DNA from: Paraburkholderia sabiae
Lineage (GTDB): Bacteria; Pseudomonadota; Gammaproteobacteria; Burkholderiales; Burkholderiaceae
Reading direction: 5' to 3'
NCBI RefSeq assembly: GCF_030412785.1
Contig: NZ_CP125295.1
Span: 2,976,001 to 3,040,000, forward strand
Length of the DNA stretch: 64,000 nt
In this document: positions 52,897-61,629 of the stretch, in pieces
Numbering within the stretch: the first letter of the stretch is position 1
Layout of the letters: every line of letters begins with the position of its first letter
Notes under the pieces: generated by a model
Databases searched by the model: none
What the model was told of the DNA's origin: nothing
Seen by the model: only the letters and a program-made list of their open reading frames with translations
Program-made: the position numbers and the translations under genes

Positions 52897-54690
52897 TCAA
52901 TGCGAGTGCCGCGGATTGCCGCGTTCGGCGATCACTTTCAGATAGAGCGTCGCGGGTTCGAGACAGCCGCCCGTCGACAGCTGGCCGACGGTCTGACGAT
53001 ACAGCTCCTGCCACGGCGTTTGCGCGCGCGGAATCTCGAACGTCATGGTTTCGCGGCGACGTTCGAGTTCGTCTTCGTCGACGAGCAGTTGCACACTGCG
53101 CGCGTTCAGATCGACACGAATGCGGTCGTTCGTGCGCAACAGCGCGAGGCCGCCGCCCACAGCCGCTTCCGGCGACATGTTCAGAATGGACGGACTCGCC
53201 GATGTGCCGCTCTGTCGTCCGTCGCCCATGCACGGCAGCGACGTAATGCCTTGACGCACGAGTTCCGCGGGCGGCGCCATGTTGACCACTTCCGCGCTGC
53301 CCGGATAACCGACCGTGCCCGCGCCGCGAATCACGAGCATGCAGTGCTCGTCGATCTTCAACGCCGGATCGTTGATGCGCGCGTGATAATCCTCGGGACC
53401 GTCGAACACGATCGCGCGCGTTTCGAAGGTGTTCTCCTTGCCCGGCTCGCTCAGATAAGTTTTCCGGAACGCATCGCCGACCACCGACATCTTCATGATC
53501 GCGCTGTCGAAGAAGTTGCCCGACAGCACGATAAAGCCCGCGCCATGCTTGAGCGGTTCGTTCGCTGTGCGGATCACGTCGCGATCGCCGGTCGCGGAAC
53601 GTGCAGCGATATCGCCGATCGTTTCGCCCGATACGGTCAAGCACGAAGCGTGGATGAGCCCCGCCTGCTGCAGTTCGTGCATCACGGCCGGCACGCCACC
53701 CGCGCGATGAAAACTCTCGCCAAGATACTCGCCCGCCGGCATGCAATTGACGAGCAACGGCACCTGTTCGCCGACACGCTGCCAGTCGGCGAGACTCAAC
53801 TCCACGCCGATATGCCGCGCAATCGCGATCAGATGCGGCGGACAGTTGCTCGACGCACCCAGCGCCGACGCGACGACGATCGCATTTTCGAACGCTTCTT
53901 TCGTCATGATGCGCGACGGCTTCACATCTTCGCGAACCATATCGACGATGCGCTTGCCCGTCGCGTACGCCATCTGTCCGCGCTCGCGATACGCCGCGGG
54001 AATGCTCGCGCAGCCGGGCAGCGACATGCCGAGCGCTTCCGCGAGACTGTTCATCGACAGCGCTGTGCCCATCGTGTTGCAGTGGCCGATGGAAGGCGAC
54101 GAAGCCGTCGTCAGTTCCATGAAGCCTTCGTAGTCGATCTCGCCCGCCGCGAGCAGATTGCGCGCGTGCCAGATCACGGTGCCGGAGCCAACGCGCTTGC
54201 CGTGATACCAGCCGTCGAGCATCGGGCCGCCTGAGAGCACGATGGCGGGCATATCGACGGTCGCGGCCGCCATCAGGCACGCAGGCGTGGTCTTGTCGCA
54301 GCCGGTGGTGAGCACCACGCCGTCGAGCGGAAACCCATGCAGGATTTCAACGAGGCCGAGATACGCGAGATTGCGGTCGAGCGCCGCCGTCGGGCGTCGG
54401 CTCTGTTCCGCGAGGGGATGCACGGGGAACTCCATCGGAATGCCGCCCGCGTCGCGGATGCCCGCCTTCGTGCGTTCCGCGAGTTCGATGTGATGGCGAT
54501 TGCAGGGCGCGAGATCGCTGCCCGTCTGCGCAATGCCGATGATCGGCCGGCCCGATTGCAGCTCTTCGCGCGTGAGGCCGTAGTTCATGAAGCGCTCGAC
54601 ATACAGCGCCGTCATGTCCGCGTGCGAGGGATCGTCGAACCATTCCTGGCTGCGCAGACGCCGCGCCGGCGCTTGCGTGCTGTCCGTCAT
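52897..54690 (-). CDS. IlvD/Edd-family sugar-acid dehydratase
   Basis: 597 residues with Fe-S ligands Cys63 ('SDLAPCN'), Cys131 ('LTTGCDKTTPA') and Cys204 ('SIGHCNTMGTALS'), the set of sugar-acid dehydratases such as xylonate or arabinonate dehydratase. Also present: 'KFENAIV'-type 'KEAFENAIVVASALGASSN' and 'GGCLEPATLYLKVI'. The ATG at 54690 with GGAG upstream is preferred over the longer frame. It lies between FAH and LacI genes, with a candidate operator upstream. Xylonate is the likely substrate but arabonate or gluconate cannot be ruled out. Confidence 0.93.
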   Translation of the reverse strand: MTDSTQAPARRLRSQEWFDDPSHADMTALYVERFMNYGLTREELQSGRPIIGIAQTGSDLAPCNRHHIELAERTKAGIRDAGGIPMEFPVHPLAEQSRRPTAALDRNLAYLGLVEILHGFPLDGVVLTTGCDKTTPACLMAAATVDMPAIVLSGGPMLDGWYHGKRVGSGTVIWHARNLLAAGEIDYEGFMELTTASSPSIGHCNTMGTALSMNSLAEALGMSLPGCASIPAAYRERGQMAYATGKRIVDMVREDVKPSRIMTKEAFENAIVVASALGASSNCPPHLIAIARHIGVELSLADWQRVGEQVPLLVNCMPAGEYLGESFHRAGGVPAVMHELQQAGLIHASCLTVSGETIGDIAARSATGDRDVIRTANEPLKHGAGFIVLSGNFFDSAIMKMSVVGDAFRKTYLSEPGKENTFETRAIVFDGPEDYHARINDPALKIDEHCMLVIRGAGTVGYPGSAEVVNMAPPAELVRQGITSLPCMGDGRQSGTSASPSILNMSPEAAVGGGLALLRTNDRIRVDLNARSVQLLVDEDELERRRETMTFEIPRAQTPWQELYRQTVGQLSTGGCLEPATLYLKVIAERGNPRHSH

Positions 54691-54777
54691 CTCGTGTCTC
54701 CGGTGTTGGTTTTGTACCTGGTTTTGTGCGGTCGCGCTGCTCATCAATGTACGCGCAAAACACACGCGACGCAGCCG

Positions 54778-54793
54778 ACGTTATCGGTAACAT
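54778..54793. promoter_or_regulatory. Candidate LacI-family operator upstream of the dehydratase gene
   Basis: ACGTTATCGGTAACAT is nearly palindromic around CG and matches the GntR/KdgR-type LacI-family operator form TGTTA-N4-TAACA. It lies between the LacI stop (54847) and the dehydratase start (54690), about 90 bases before the latter. Confidence 0.6.
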
Positions 54794-54846
54794 CGGATCA
54801 TGTTAGCACGCATGCGGCGTCACATGAAACGCGAGCAGGCGGGACG

Positions 54847-55926
54847 TCAGGCGCTTTCGCGCGCGATCACCGTGTAGTCGATTTTCACGCTCTTGCGCGC
54901 CGACGACGCATGACGCGGTGCACCGTTCGCGCCGTCGCTCTCGGCGAGCGCGGCCAGCAGCGTTTCGCCCGTGCGCGCGCCGATGCCGTATGCATCGACG
55001 GAAATCGTCGTGATGGTCGGCGTGCAGCAGGCCGCCACTTCGAAATTGCCGAAGCCGGCGATAGCGATATCTCCCGGCACGGAAAGGCCGCGCCGGTGGC
55101 ATTGCATGATCGCGCCGAATGCGGACATGTCGCTCACGCACAGCACGGCGTCGGTGTCGGGCCATTGCTGCAACAGCGCATCGAGCGCGGGCGCGCCGTG
55201 GCTCATCGTGATGGGCGAGTCGCCCAGACGCACGACGCGTTCGCTCATGCCGCGCGCCTTTACTTCCTGCAGATAGCCCTTGAGCCGTTCGAGCCCGCGT
55301 TTATCGAGCTCGCTCGCACCGCCGATAAAACCGATGCGTCGATAGCCGCGTTCGGCCAGATAACGCACCATCTCGCGCGCCGCTTTCGCGTTCGAAAAAC
55401 CGACGGCCGCATCGATCGGCGAAGCAGGCAGATCCCACATCTCGACGACGGGAACGCCCGCGCGAACCAGCAATTCGCGCGTCGCGGGCGTGTGCTGCGC
55501 GCCCGTCAACGCGATGCAGCGCGGCTGATGACGCAGCATCGAACGCACGAGCCGTTCTTCGCGTTCGAGGTCGTAATCGGTATCGCCGATCAGCAATTGC
55601 AGGCCATGCGGTTCGAGTGCGGCCGTGAGACCGCGTACGGTATCGGAGAAATTGGAACTGGCCAGCGACGGCACGAGCACGGCGGCGAACGCCGAGCGTC
55701 CCGACGACAGCGCGCCCGCTGCGGCGTCGGCCACATAGCCGAGTTCGTCGATCGCATGCTGCACGCGCTCACGCGTGGCGGGCGCAACGCCGCGCCCCGC
55801 GAGCACGCGCGACACGGTCATCTTCGATACGCCCGCGAGCGCCGCGACGTCGGTCATGCGCGGCGGCCCCGCGAGCGGACTGCGCGCTTCGGAGGCGCGC
55901 TTTGCAGTGCGTGGAGTGCTCGACAT
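54847..55926 (-). CDS. LacI-family transcriptional regulator
   Basis: 359 residues. The helix-turn-helix is 'MTDVAALAGVSKMTVSRVLA' (about 24-43) with hinge 'LGYVADAAAGALSSGRS'. The effector domain begins 'FAAVLVPSLASSNFSDTVRG' and has 'RGYRRIGFIGGASELDKRGL' and 'IAIAGFGNFEVAACCTPTIT'. It should repress the sugar-acid cluster and release it on a sugar-acid or sugar inducer, as GntR does. The start at 55926 drops a spurious extension. It sits in mid-operon, between SMP-30 and the dehydratase. Confidence 0.93.
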   Translation of the reverse strand: MSSTPRTAKRASEARSPLAGPPRMTDVAALAGVSKMTVSRVLAGRGVAPATRERVQHAIDELGYVADAAAGALSSGRSAFAAVLVPSLASSNFSDTVRGLTAALEPHGLQLLIGDTDYDLEREERLVRSMLRHQPRCIALTGAQHTPATRELLVRAGVPVVEMWDLPASPIDAAVGFSNAKAAREMVRYLAERGYRRIGFIGGASELDKRGLERLKGYLQEVKARGMSERVVRLGDSPITMSHGAPALDALLQQWPDTDAVLCVSDMSAFGAIMQCHRRGLSVPGDIAIAGFGNFEVAACCTPTITTISVDAYGIGARTGETLLAALAESDGANGAPRHASSARKSVKIDYTVIARESA

Positions 55927-56001
55927 GCTGATCGGATCGGTCGCGTTCGTGGACAGGCGCCTATGATACCGGCAGCGCCACTGCGCTCTGCCCATCTGCG
56001 A

Positions 56002-56892
56002 TCAATCCGTCACGCGCATCGCACTGCGTTTTTCGATCAGTCCCGGCACCGACACGCGCATCGCGAACACGCCGCCCGATTGCGGATACTGTTCGATCTC
56101 TTCGGCAGGACGCCCTTGCCGCGCCGTCGTCACATAGAGCGTGCGCAGATCGTCGCCGCCGAATGCGCACATCGTCGGACAGCGCGCGGGCAGCGGATGC
56201 GTTTCGACCACTTCGCCTTCGGGCGAGATCCGCACGATGCGCCCGCCTTCGTACAGCGCCGCCCAATAGAACCCTTCGCTATCCACCGACGCGCCATCGG
56301 GACGTCCGCGATCCGTCGGCGTCGGCTCGAACTTCACCCACTCTTCGCGCGGCCCGACCTCACCGCTCTCGACGTCGTACGAATGACGATAAATCGTGAA
56401 GCGCGGTGTATCCGAGTGATAACACCAGCGGTAATCGGGGCTGAACGCCATGCCGTTCGACGTCAGCAGGCCCGCGTCGACTTTCGTCAGCGAGCCGTTG
56501 CCGTAGCAATAGAGCGATGCCGCGTTACCGGCCTTCGGCTCGTCGAGCGTGCCGAGCCAGAAGCGGCCATGCGCGTCGCAACGGCCATCGTTGAAGCGGC
56601 TCGTCGCCGGGTTTTCCGGGTTGGCGCACAGCTTGCGCACGACCTGCCCTTTCGCATCGAGCAGAAAGATGCCCGTTCGCATGCCGGCGATAAAACCGTC
56701 GTCCTCGGTCAGCGAGAAGCAGCCGATGTTCTCGGGCATCGGCAGCACGGTGTCCTGCCCCGTCTTCGGATCGAAGCTGTGCAGCGCGGGCGCCTGAATA
56801 TCGACCCACCACAGCTTCGAGCGGCGCTCGTCCCAGCGCGGGCACTCGCCGAGCGCCGCGGCGGCGGGCAACACACACTCCAATGTCTGCAT
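56002..56892 (-). CDS. SMP-30/gluconolactonase-family lactonase
   Basis: 296 residues, a six-bladed propeller: 'AALGECPRWDERRSKLWWVDI' (in parts; the Glu is a metal ligand), 'DGFIAGMRTGIFLLDAKGQ', 'TSRFNDGRCDAHGRFWLGTL' (Asn ligand), 'LLTSNGMAFSPDYRW' (Asn ligand) and 'DGASVDSEGFYWAALYEGG' (Asp ligand). These enzymes hydrolyse sugar lactones such as xylonolactone with a divalent metal. It is the first gene of the minus-strand group, 75 bases before LacI. The metal ligand set looks complete. Confidence 0.92.
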   Translation of the reverse strand: MQTLECVLPAAAALGECPRWDERRSKLWWVDIQAPALHSFDPKTGQDTVLPMPENIGCFSLTEDDGFIAGMRTGIFLLDAKGQVVRKLCANPENPATSRFNDGRCDAHGRFWLGTLDEPKAGNAASLYCYGNGSLTKVDAGLLTSNGMAFSPDYRWCYHSDTPRFTIYRHSYDVESGEVGPREEWVKFEPTPTDRGRPDGASVDSEGFYWAALYEGGRIVRISPEGEVVETHPLPARCPTMCAFGGDDLRTLYVTTARQGRPAEEIEQYPQSGGVFAMRVSVPGLIEKRSAMRVTD

Positions 56893-57021
56893 GATGACTG
56901 TCCTCTGTGCTGGCTGCGGGAAGAGGCGCGGGGCGCGCCCTGAAAACCGCCCTGAAAACAGTAGCAGACATTCGCGAGGGTTTCGAGTTCGCGCGATGCA
57001 CGCTCCCTTACGCCGACGCGA

Positions 57022-58605
57022 TCACGCGCACAGCAGTTTCAGCACCTGCTCCAGCTTGTCTGCGAGAACGGCGCGCTGCGTCCCTTCAGCGCCTTCGGAT
57101 GTCGACTGCTCAACCGTCACTGCGCCGTCGTGCACCGCTTTCGACAGCATGCCAAGCAGCTGCTTACGCGTGCGGCTGCCGTCGATATAGGGCAGCAGAT
57201 ACTGTGCCGCTGCGTCGAGTTGCACGGGCTGATGCCACGGATTCACCGTATGCGCGAGCTGGCCCTCGGGCAGTTGCGCCGGATACGCGCGCAGGGCCGC
57301 ATGCAGGTTCGGATTGCCCGCACGGCGCGTGACGGGATCGACCCGGAAACGGCCGAATCCACGCACGACCAGCGCGTTGATGAACAGATCGAGGCGGGCG
57401 TCGAACACGGTTTCGTCGGGCGTCATCGCGGCGCTCAGGAGCGCCTGCACATCGCGCTTCAATGCATCGAAGCTCATCGTGAACGGCCACGCATCGTCGA
57501 GCACGACAGCCGCCGCTTTCGCGACGGCATCGTTGAATACGATCGTGCTGCCGTTGTCCGCGGTGAACGGCTGCGGCGAATCGTCGAGATGAACGTCGCC
57601 GCTCGCGCACGTCAGCGATGCCGCAACCTGCAACGCGCGCAAACGCTCATGCCCGACCTGATACGCGATGCCGTCCGCGCGCGCCGTGTGCACGAGCAGC
57701 GACGTCCGGAACGAGCGGTCGCTGACGAAGTCGAGGTACTGTTCGATCGCCACCTGACTGTGGCCGCATTCTTCCATCAGCAATCGGCCGATGTCGTCGC
57801 CGTAGTTGAACGCGAACATCGAAGGCAGATTCGCATCGCCGAGGTACGCGAGTCCGTTTTCACCCGCCGCGTTCACGAAGTCCTGCAGATAGCACGGCGC
57901 GTTGGTGGGCGCCAGATAATCGTGCGCGACATAGGCGGACATGCCCGTGTCGCCGTTGCCGATCAGCGCATGATCCCGTTCGACTGCACGCGCGAGCACG
58001 CTGTCCTTGCTCGCATGCTGGCGCAGAAAGTCGATCATGCCGCGGCCATACGCGAGACGCTCGCGCCCGCCTTTCAGTTCTCGCGCGCGCAGCAGCATCG
58101 CGTCGCGCACGATCTCGCGCGATTTCCATCCCGGATACGTCTTGTACCCGATATACGCAATCCCATCCGCCGACAGATTCTCGCGGCACACGCGCAGAAT
58201 GGCCTGCTGGACGTCGGGCGGCACCCAGCTATACACGCCGTGACAGACGATGTAGTCGAACTTGCCGTCGACTTCGCCGAGCGTCATCAGATCCTGCTGC
58301 CGCAACTCGATATTGTTCAGCTTCAAACGCTTCACGCGCTTGCGCCCTTCCTGCACCTGCACGCCGGACAGATCAATGCCGATCGCGCGCGCATCCGGAT
58401 TGCGCACGGCGAACGGAATCAGGTTGCCGCCCGCCGCGCAACCGAGTTCGAGCACGCGCGCCTTGCGCGTATCGGGCGCGGTCAGGCCGAACACGTGCGC
58501 GACGGCAGCCAGGTGTTCGGGCGCGGACTGCTCGTACGGAAACGAGTAGTAGGGATAGTCGTCGTAGTTCTGCTGGATCTCGTTCGTTTGCTTGTTGGCG
58601 TCCAT
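57022..58605 (-). CDS. SAM-dependent methyltransferase with regulatory domain
   Basis: 527 residues. The N-terminal Rossmann methyltransferase has motif I 'VLELGCAAGGNLIPFA' (about 50), 'AIGIDLSGVQVQEGR' (motif II) and 'FDYIVCHGVYSWVPP'. A middle MethyTransf_Reg domain begins near 220 ('NAPCYLQDFVNAAGENGLAYLGDANL' in parts), and a C-terminal helical tail binds unknown partners. Related proteins in Burkholderia lie near wall or lipid genes; substrate unknown. The ATG at 58605 is preferred over a long upstream frame. Confidence 0.88.
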   Translation of the reverse strand: MDANKQTNEIQQNYDDYPYYSFPYEQSAPEHLAAVAHVFGLTAPDTRKARVLELGCAAGGNLIPFAVRNPDARAIGIDLSGVQVQEGRKRVKRLKLNNIELRQQDLMTLGEVDGKFDYIVCHGVYSWVPPDVQQAILRVCRENLSADGIAYIGYKTYPGWKSREIVRDAMLLRARELKGGRERLAYGRGMIDFLRQHASKDSVLARAVERDHALIGNGDTGMSAYVAHDYLAPTNAPCYLQDFVNAAGENGLAYLGDANLPSMFAFNYGDDIGRLLMEECGHSQVAIEQYLDFVSDRSFRTSLLVHTARADGIAYQVGHERLRALQVAASLTCASGDVHLDDSPQPFTADNGSTIVFNDAVAKAAAVVLDDAWPFTMSFDALKRDVQALLSAAMTPDETVFDARLDLFINALVVRGFGRFRVDPVTRRAGNPNLHAALRAYPAQLPEGQLAHTVNPWHQPVQLDAAAQYLLPYIDGSRTRKQLLGMLSKAVHDGAVTVEQSTSEGAEGTQRAVLADKLEQVLKLLCA

Positions 58606-58888
58606 TGTGCGTGACCGTGAATGTTCAGGGTTGCGGGAACGGGCAATGTAGTGGCGGCGCCGCGCAAAACTGTCGTTTTGTGTGAATGATGCGGCGTGAT
58701 GCCAGCGGCACGGTCGTGGTGCGCCGCCGCACATCGCGAGTGCAGCCTTGGGCCGGACGGAAGCCGCCGAAGGCGTTTTCGCCGGGCTAACGGCACTGGC
58801 CTCGTTCTTGCATTATGTGTCGCGCCGTCAAAGGCGCCGGCATCGGATGACAACGGAACACAGCGGCAACACACACAGCGGTCAGGAC

Positions 58889-58928
58889 AACGGCGTCCCC
58901 TTCGTGCATGCACGGACGGGACGCCGTT
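58889..58928 (+). promoter_or_regulatory. Long hairpin in the cobA leader
   Basis: AACGGCGTCCC (58889-58899) pairs with GGGACGCCGTT (58918-58928), and between them CGTGCA/TGCACG pairs again. It ends 29 bases before the cobA ATG, upstream of its GGAGAAAAGG ribosome site. No T-run follows, so it is more likely a translation or stability element than a terminator. Nothing else is supported in 58606-58957. Confidence 0.6.
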
Positions 58929-58957
58929 TGCATTGGCATCACGCGATGGAGAAAAGG

Positions 58958-59722
58958 ATGAACACGGGCAAAGTCACACTCGTCAGCGCAGGGCCTGGCG
59001 ACCTCGATCTGCTGACCTTCCGGGCGGCGAAAGCCATCGCGGCGGGCGACGTGCTGCTGATCGACGATCTCGTGAACGACGACATCGCGACGCTGAAGGC
59101 CGCGCATGCGCGCGTCGTCAGGGTCGGCAAGCGCGGCGGCTGCAAGTCGACGCCGCAAGCGTTCATCCAGCGCCTGATGCGCCGCTATGCGCTGCAAGGC
59201 AAGCACGTCGTGCGGATCAAGGGCGGCGATGCGCTGCTATTCGGCCGCGCGGGCGAAGAAATCGCGGATCTGCGGCACGCGGGCATCGAGGTCGAGATCG
59301 TCAACGGGATTTCGTCGGGATTTGCAGCGGCGGCGGGACTCGGCGTATCGCTCACGCATCGCGATCATTGCCAGGGCGTGATCTTCGTGACGGCGCATCT
59401 GCGCGACGGCACCGAGCCCGACTGGGCGACGCTCGCGGCCACGGGCATGACGCTCGCGATCTATATGGGCGCGAGCCGCATCGACAGCATCAGCGAGACA
59501 TTGTGCAAAACGCTCGCAGCCGATACGCCCGCCGCCGTCGTGCAATGGGCGGGCACTTCGCGCGAGAGAAAGGTGTGCGCGACGCTCGGCGAGATCGCGG
59601 CGTGCGCGGCGGAGCAAGGCATCGCCAGCCCGGCCGTGATCCTGATCGGCGGGGCGATCGGCGAGGCGATGGTGGAACTGTCCACGAGCAGCGAACCGGC
59701 GATGCGCAGGCTGAGCGCCTGA
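58958..59722 (+). CDS. cobA: Uroporphyrinogen-III C-methyltransferase
   Basis: 254 residues: 'LVSAGPGDLDLLTFRAAKAI' (SAM loop), 'VVRIKGGDALLFGRAGEEIA' and 'VEIVNGISSGFAAAAGLGVS', with 'GASRIDSISETL' near the middle. It methylates uroporphyrinogen III at C2 and C7 to precorrin-2 for sirohaem or cobalamin. The ATG at 58958 is set by the SD GGAGAAAAGG. No CysG partner or cobalamin gene is in the window. Confidence 0.9.
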   Translation: MNTGKVTLVSAGPGDLDLLTFRAAKAIAAGDVLLIDDLVNDDIATLKAAHARVVRVGKRGGCKSTPQAFIQRLMRRYALQGKHVVRIKGGDALLFGRAGEEIADLRHAGIEVEIVNGISSGFAAAAGLGVSLTHRDHCQGVIFVTAHLRDGTEPDWATLAATGMTLAIYMGASRIDSISETLCKTLAADTPAAVVQWAGTSRERKVCATLGEIAACAAEQGIASPAVILIGGAIGEAMVELSTSSEPAMRRLSA

Positions 59723-59727
59723 TTCGC

Positions 59728-60339
59728 CTACATTCCGCCCGGACGGCCGCACATGATCTTCACGATATCGGCCTGAGTCAGCATACCGACCACGCGTCCG
59801 CCCTCTTCCACCACGGGCAGATGATGATGGCCGTTCTTCGTGAAGAGCGGGATGACGTCCGTCAGCGGCGTCAGCACGTCGACGTACTTCACGTGGCCCG
59901 ACATCACGGTAGTAACGGGCCATTCGCGCCGTTCGCTTTCGGGCGCGGTCGTGTCGGAAGCAAGCCTGAGAAAGGGCAGCACTTCGTCGAGCGGCTGCAG
60001 ATCGACATGAGTGACGACGCCCTGAAGTCGCCCTTGCGCATCGACGACGGGCAGCAGCTTGATATGGTGAGCGTCGAGCGTTTTCAGCGCGCCGCCGATG
60101 GTTTCGTCGACGGACACGGTGACGGGCGGCTTGCGCATCACGTCCGCGCAGGTCAGCCGCAACAGCTCGTGCATATACGCCTGCCGATGCAGTTCGCCGA
60201 GCAGCGCCCGCCGTTCGTCCTGCGGCGCGCGGTGTTCGCCGTCGTCTTTTCCACCATCGCCGTTGCTGTGGCCGTGATCTGGGCCGACTTGATGCGGCTG
60301 GGCTCCGAAACACCAGTTCAATACCGACGAAATCGACAT
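59728..60339 (-). CDS. CBS-domain protein
   Basis: 203 residues. A His/Gly/Asp-rich N-terminal part (about 20-45) precedes a pair of CBS domains: 'VTVSVDETIGGALKTLDAHH', 'GVVTHVDLQPL' and 'VDVLTPLTDVIPLFTKNGHH', ending 'GMLTQADIVKIM'. CBS pairs bind adenosine nucleotides and regulate attached or partner proteins; related Burkholderia proteins are fused to HPP membrane domains, which is absent here. GGAGG precedes the ATG at 60339. Partner unknown. Confidence 0.88.
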   Translation of the reverse strand: MSISSVLNWCFGAQPHQVGPDHGHSNGDGGKDDGEHRAPQDERRALLGELHRQAYMHELLRLTCADVMRKPPVTVSVDETIGGALKTLDAHHIKLLPVVDAQGRLQGVVTHVDLQPLDEVLPFLRLASDTTAPESERREWPVTTVMSGHVKYVDVLTPLTDVIPLFTKNGHHHLPVVEEGGRVVGMLTQADIVKIMCGRPGGM

Positions 60340-60540
60340 GTTGCGCCTCCGCGGCGTTCGACCATGCATGAAACCATCATTCCTGCGAGGCGCGCCACGT
60401 TGCGTCGTGGGCTTACATCGCTTTCCGTTACTTTACATCATAACGTGAGCTATTTGCTCGCGACAGGCCGTCGCGGGGGCGAACGGGTAAAAGCGCCTGA
60501 CATGCGATAATCGAACGTTACGTCGCGCCGCGACCGCTCC

Positions 60541-61599
60541 TTGCTCCAGCCCTTGAAATCGCTTCTCGCCCCGCTCGACCAGATCGCGGATTTCGATGAA
60601 ATCGTCGACGTCCGCACACCGCTCGAATTCGCCGAAGACCATATTCCCGGCGCAATCAACGCGCCCGTGCTGTCCAACGAAGAACGCGTGATCATCGGCA
60701 CGATGTACAAGCAGGTGTCGCCGTTCGAGGCGACCCGGCTAGGCGCGGCGATGGTGTCGCGCAACATCGCCGCGCACCTCGAAACGACCTTTGCGGACCG
60801 TCCGCGCAACTGGCGCCCGCTCATTTATTGCTGGCGCGGCGGCAAGCGGTCGGGGTCGATGACGACGTGGTTCAATCTGATCGGCTGGCGCGCGCGGCAA
60901 CTGGACGGCGGCTACAAGACGTATCGCCGCAACGTGATCGAACTACTCGACACGCTGCCTCGGCAGTTCCGTTACATCGTGCTCGCGGGACACACCGGCA
61001 GCGGCAAGACGCGGCTGCTGAACGCGCTGGCTGGCGCGCACGCGCAGACTCTCGATCTCGAAGCGCTCGCCGCGCATCGCGGCTCGATTCTCGGCATGCT
61101 TCCGAATGAGGCGCAACCCACGCAAAAAGCGTTCGATACCGCACTCGTCGGCGCACTGCGCGGTTTCGACACGGAGCAACCGGTGTTCGTCGAAGCGGAA
61201 AGCCGACGGATCGGGTCGATTGCGCTGCCCGCGTCGTTGACGGAACAGATCCATCGCGGCACGTGCATCAGGGTCGAAACGGAACGCGACGAGCGCATCC
61301 GGCTGCTGCTGCAGGACTATGCGCATCTGTTCGACAATCGCACGCTCTTCAAGTCGCAGCTCGCGCGGCTCGTCGAATTGCACGGACACGCGCGTATCGA
61401 GGAATGGCAGAAGATGATCGACGCCGATCGCCGCGTCGAACTGTTCGAGCAGTTGATCGATCTGCACTACGACCCTGCCTACGCGCGCAGCACGGGCAAG
61501 AACTTCGCGAAGCTGCCCGAATCGACGCGTTTCACGCTTCGGCCCACGGACACCGATCTTCACGAACAGGCCTGCGCGCTTCTGGCGCGGCTGCGCTGA
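60541..61599 (+). CDS. mnmH: tRNA 2-selenouridine synthase
   Basis: 352 residues with a rhodanese half and a P-loop half. The rhodanese site is Cys97 in 'LIYCWRGGKRSGS', the same position as in E. coli MnmH, which supports the TTG start at 60541; TTG 60553 is the alternative, and no ribosome site is clear. The Walker A loop is 'LAGHTGSGKTRLLNALAG'. It replaces sulfur by selenium at the wobble 2-thiouridine of tRNAs and can also geranylate. No selD is in the window. Confidence 0.93.
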   Translation: MLQPLKSLLAPLDQIADFDEIVDVRTPLEFAEDHIPGAINAPVLSNEERVIIGTMYKQVSPFEATRLGAAMVSRNIAAHLETTFADRPRNWRPLIYCWRGGKRSGSMTTWFNLIGWRARQLDGGYKTYRRNVIELLDTLPRQFRYIVLAGHTGSGKTRLLNALAGAHAQTLDLEALAAHRGSILGMLPNEAQPTQKAFDTALVGALRGFDTEQPVFVEAESRRIGSIALPASLTEQIHRGTCIRVETERDERIRLLLQDYAHLFDNRTLFKSQLARLVELHGHARIEEWQKMIDADRRVELFEQLIDLHYDPAYARSTGKNFAKLPESTRFTLRPTDTDLHEQACALLARLR

Positions 61600-61629
61600 C
61601 GCAATTTCAGTTGTTCGACGCGCCGCGCG

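Noticed and set aside
58606..58957. Possible cobalamin riboswitch before cobA
   Set aside because: No B12-box (GCCACTG) and the hairpin there does not fit the aptamer; cobA here may serve sirohaem.
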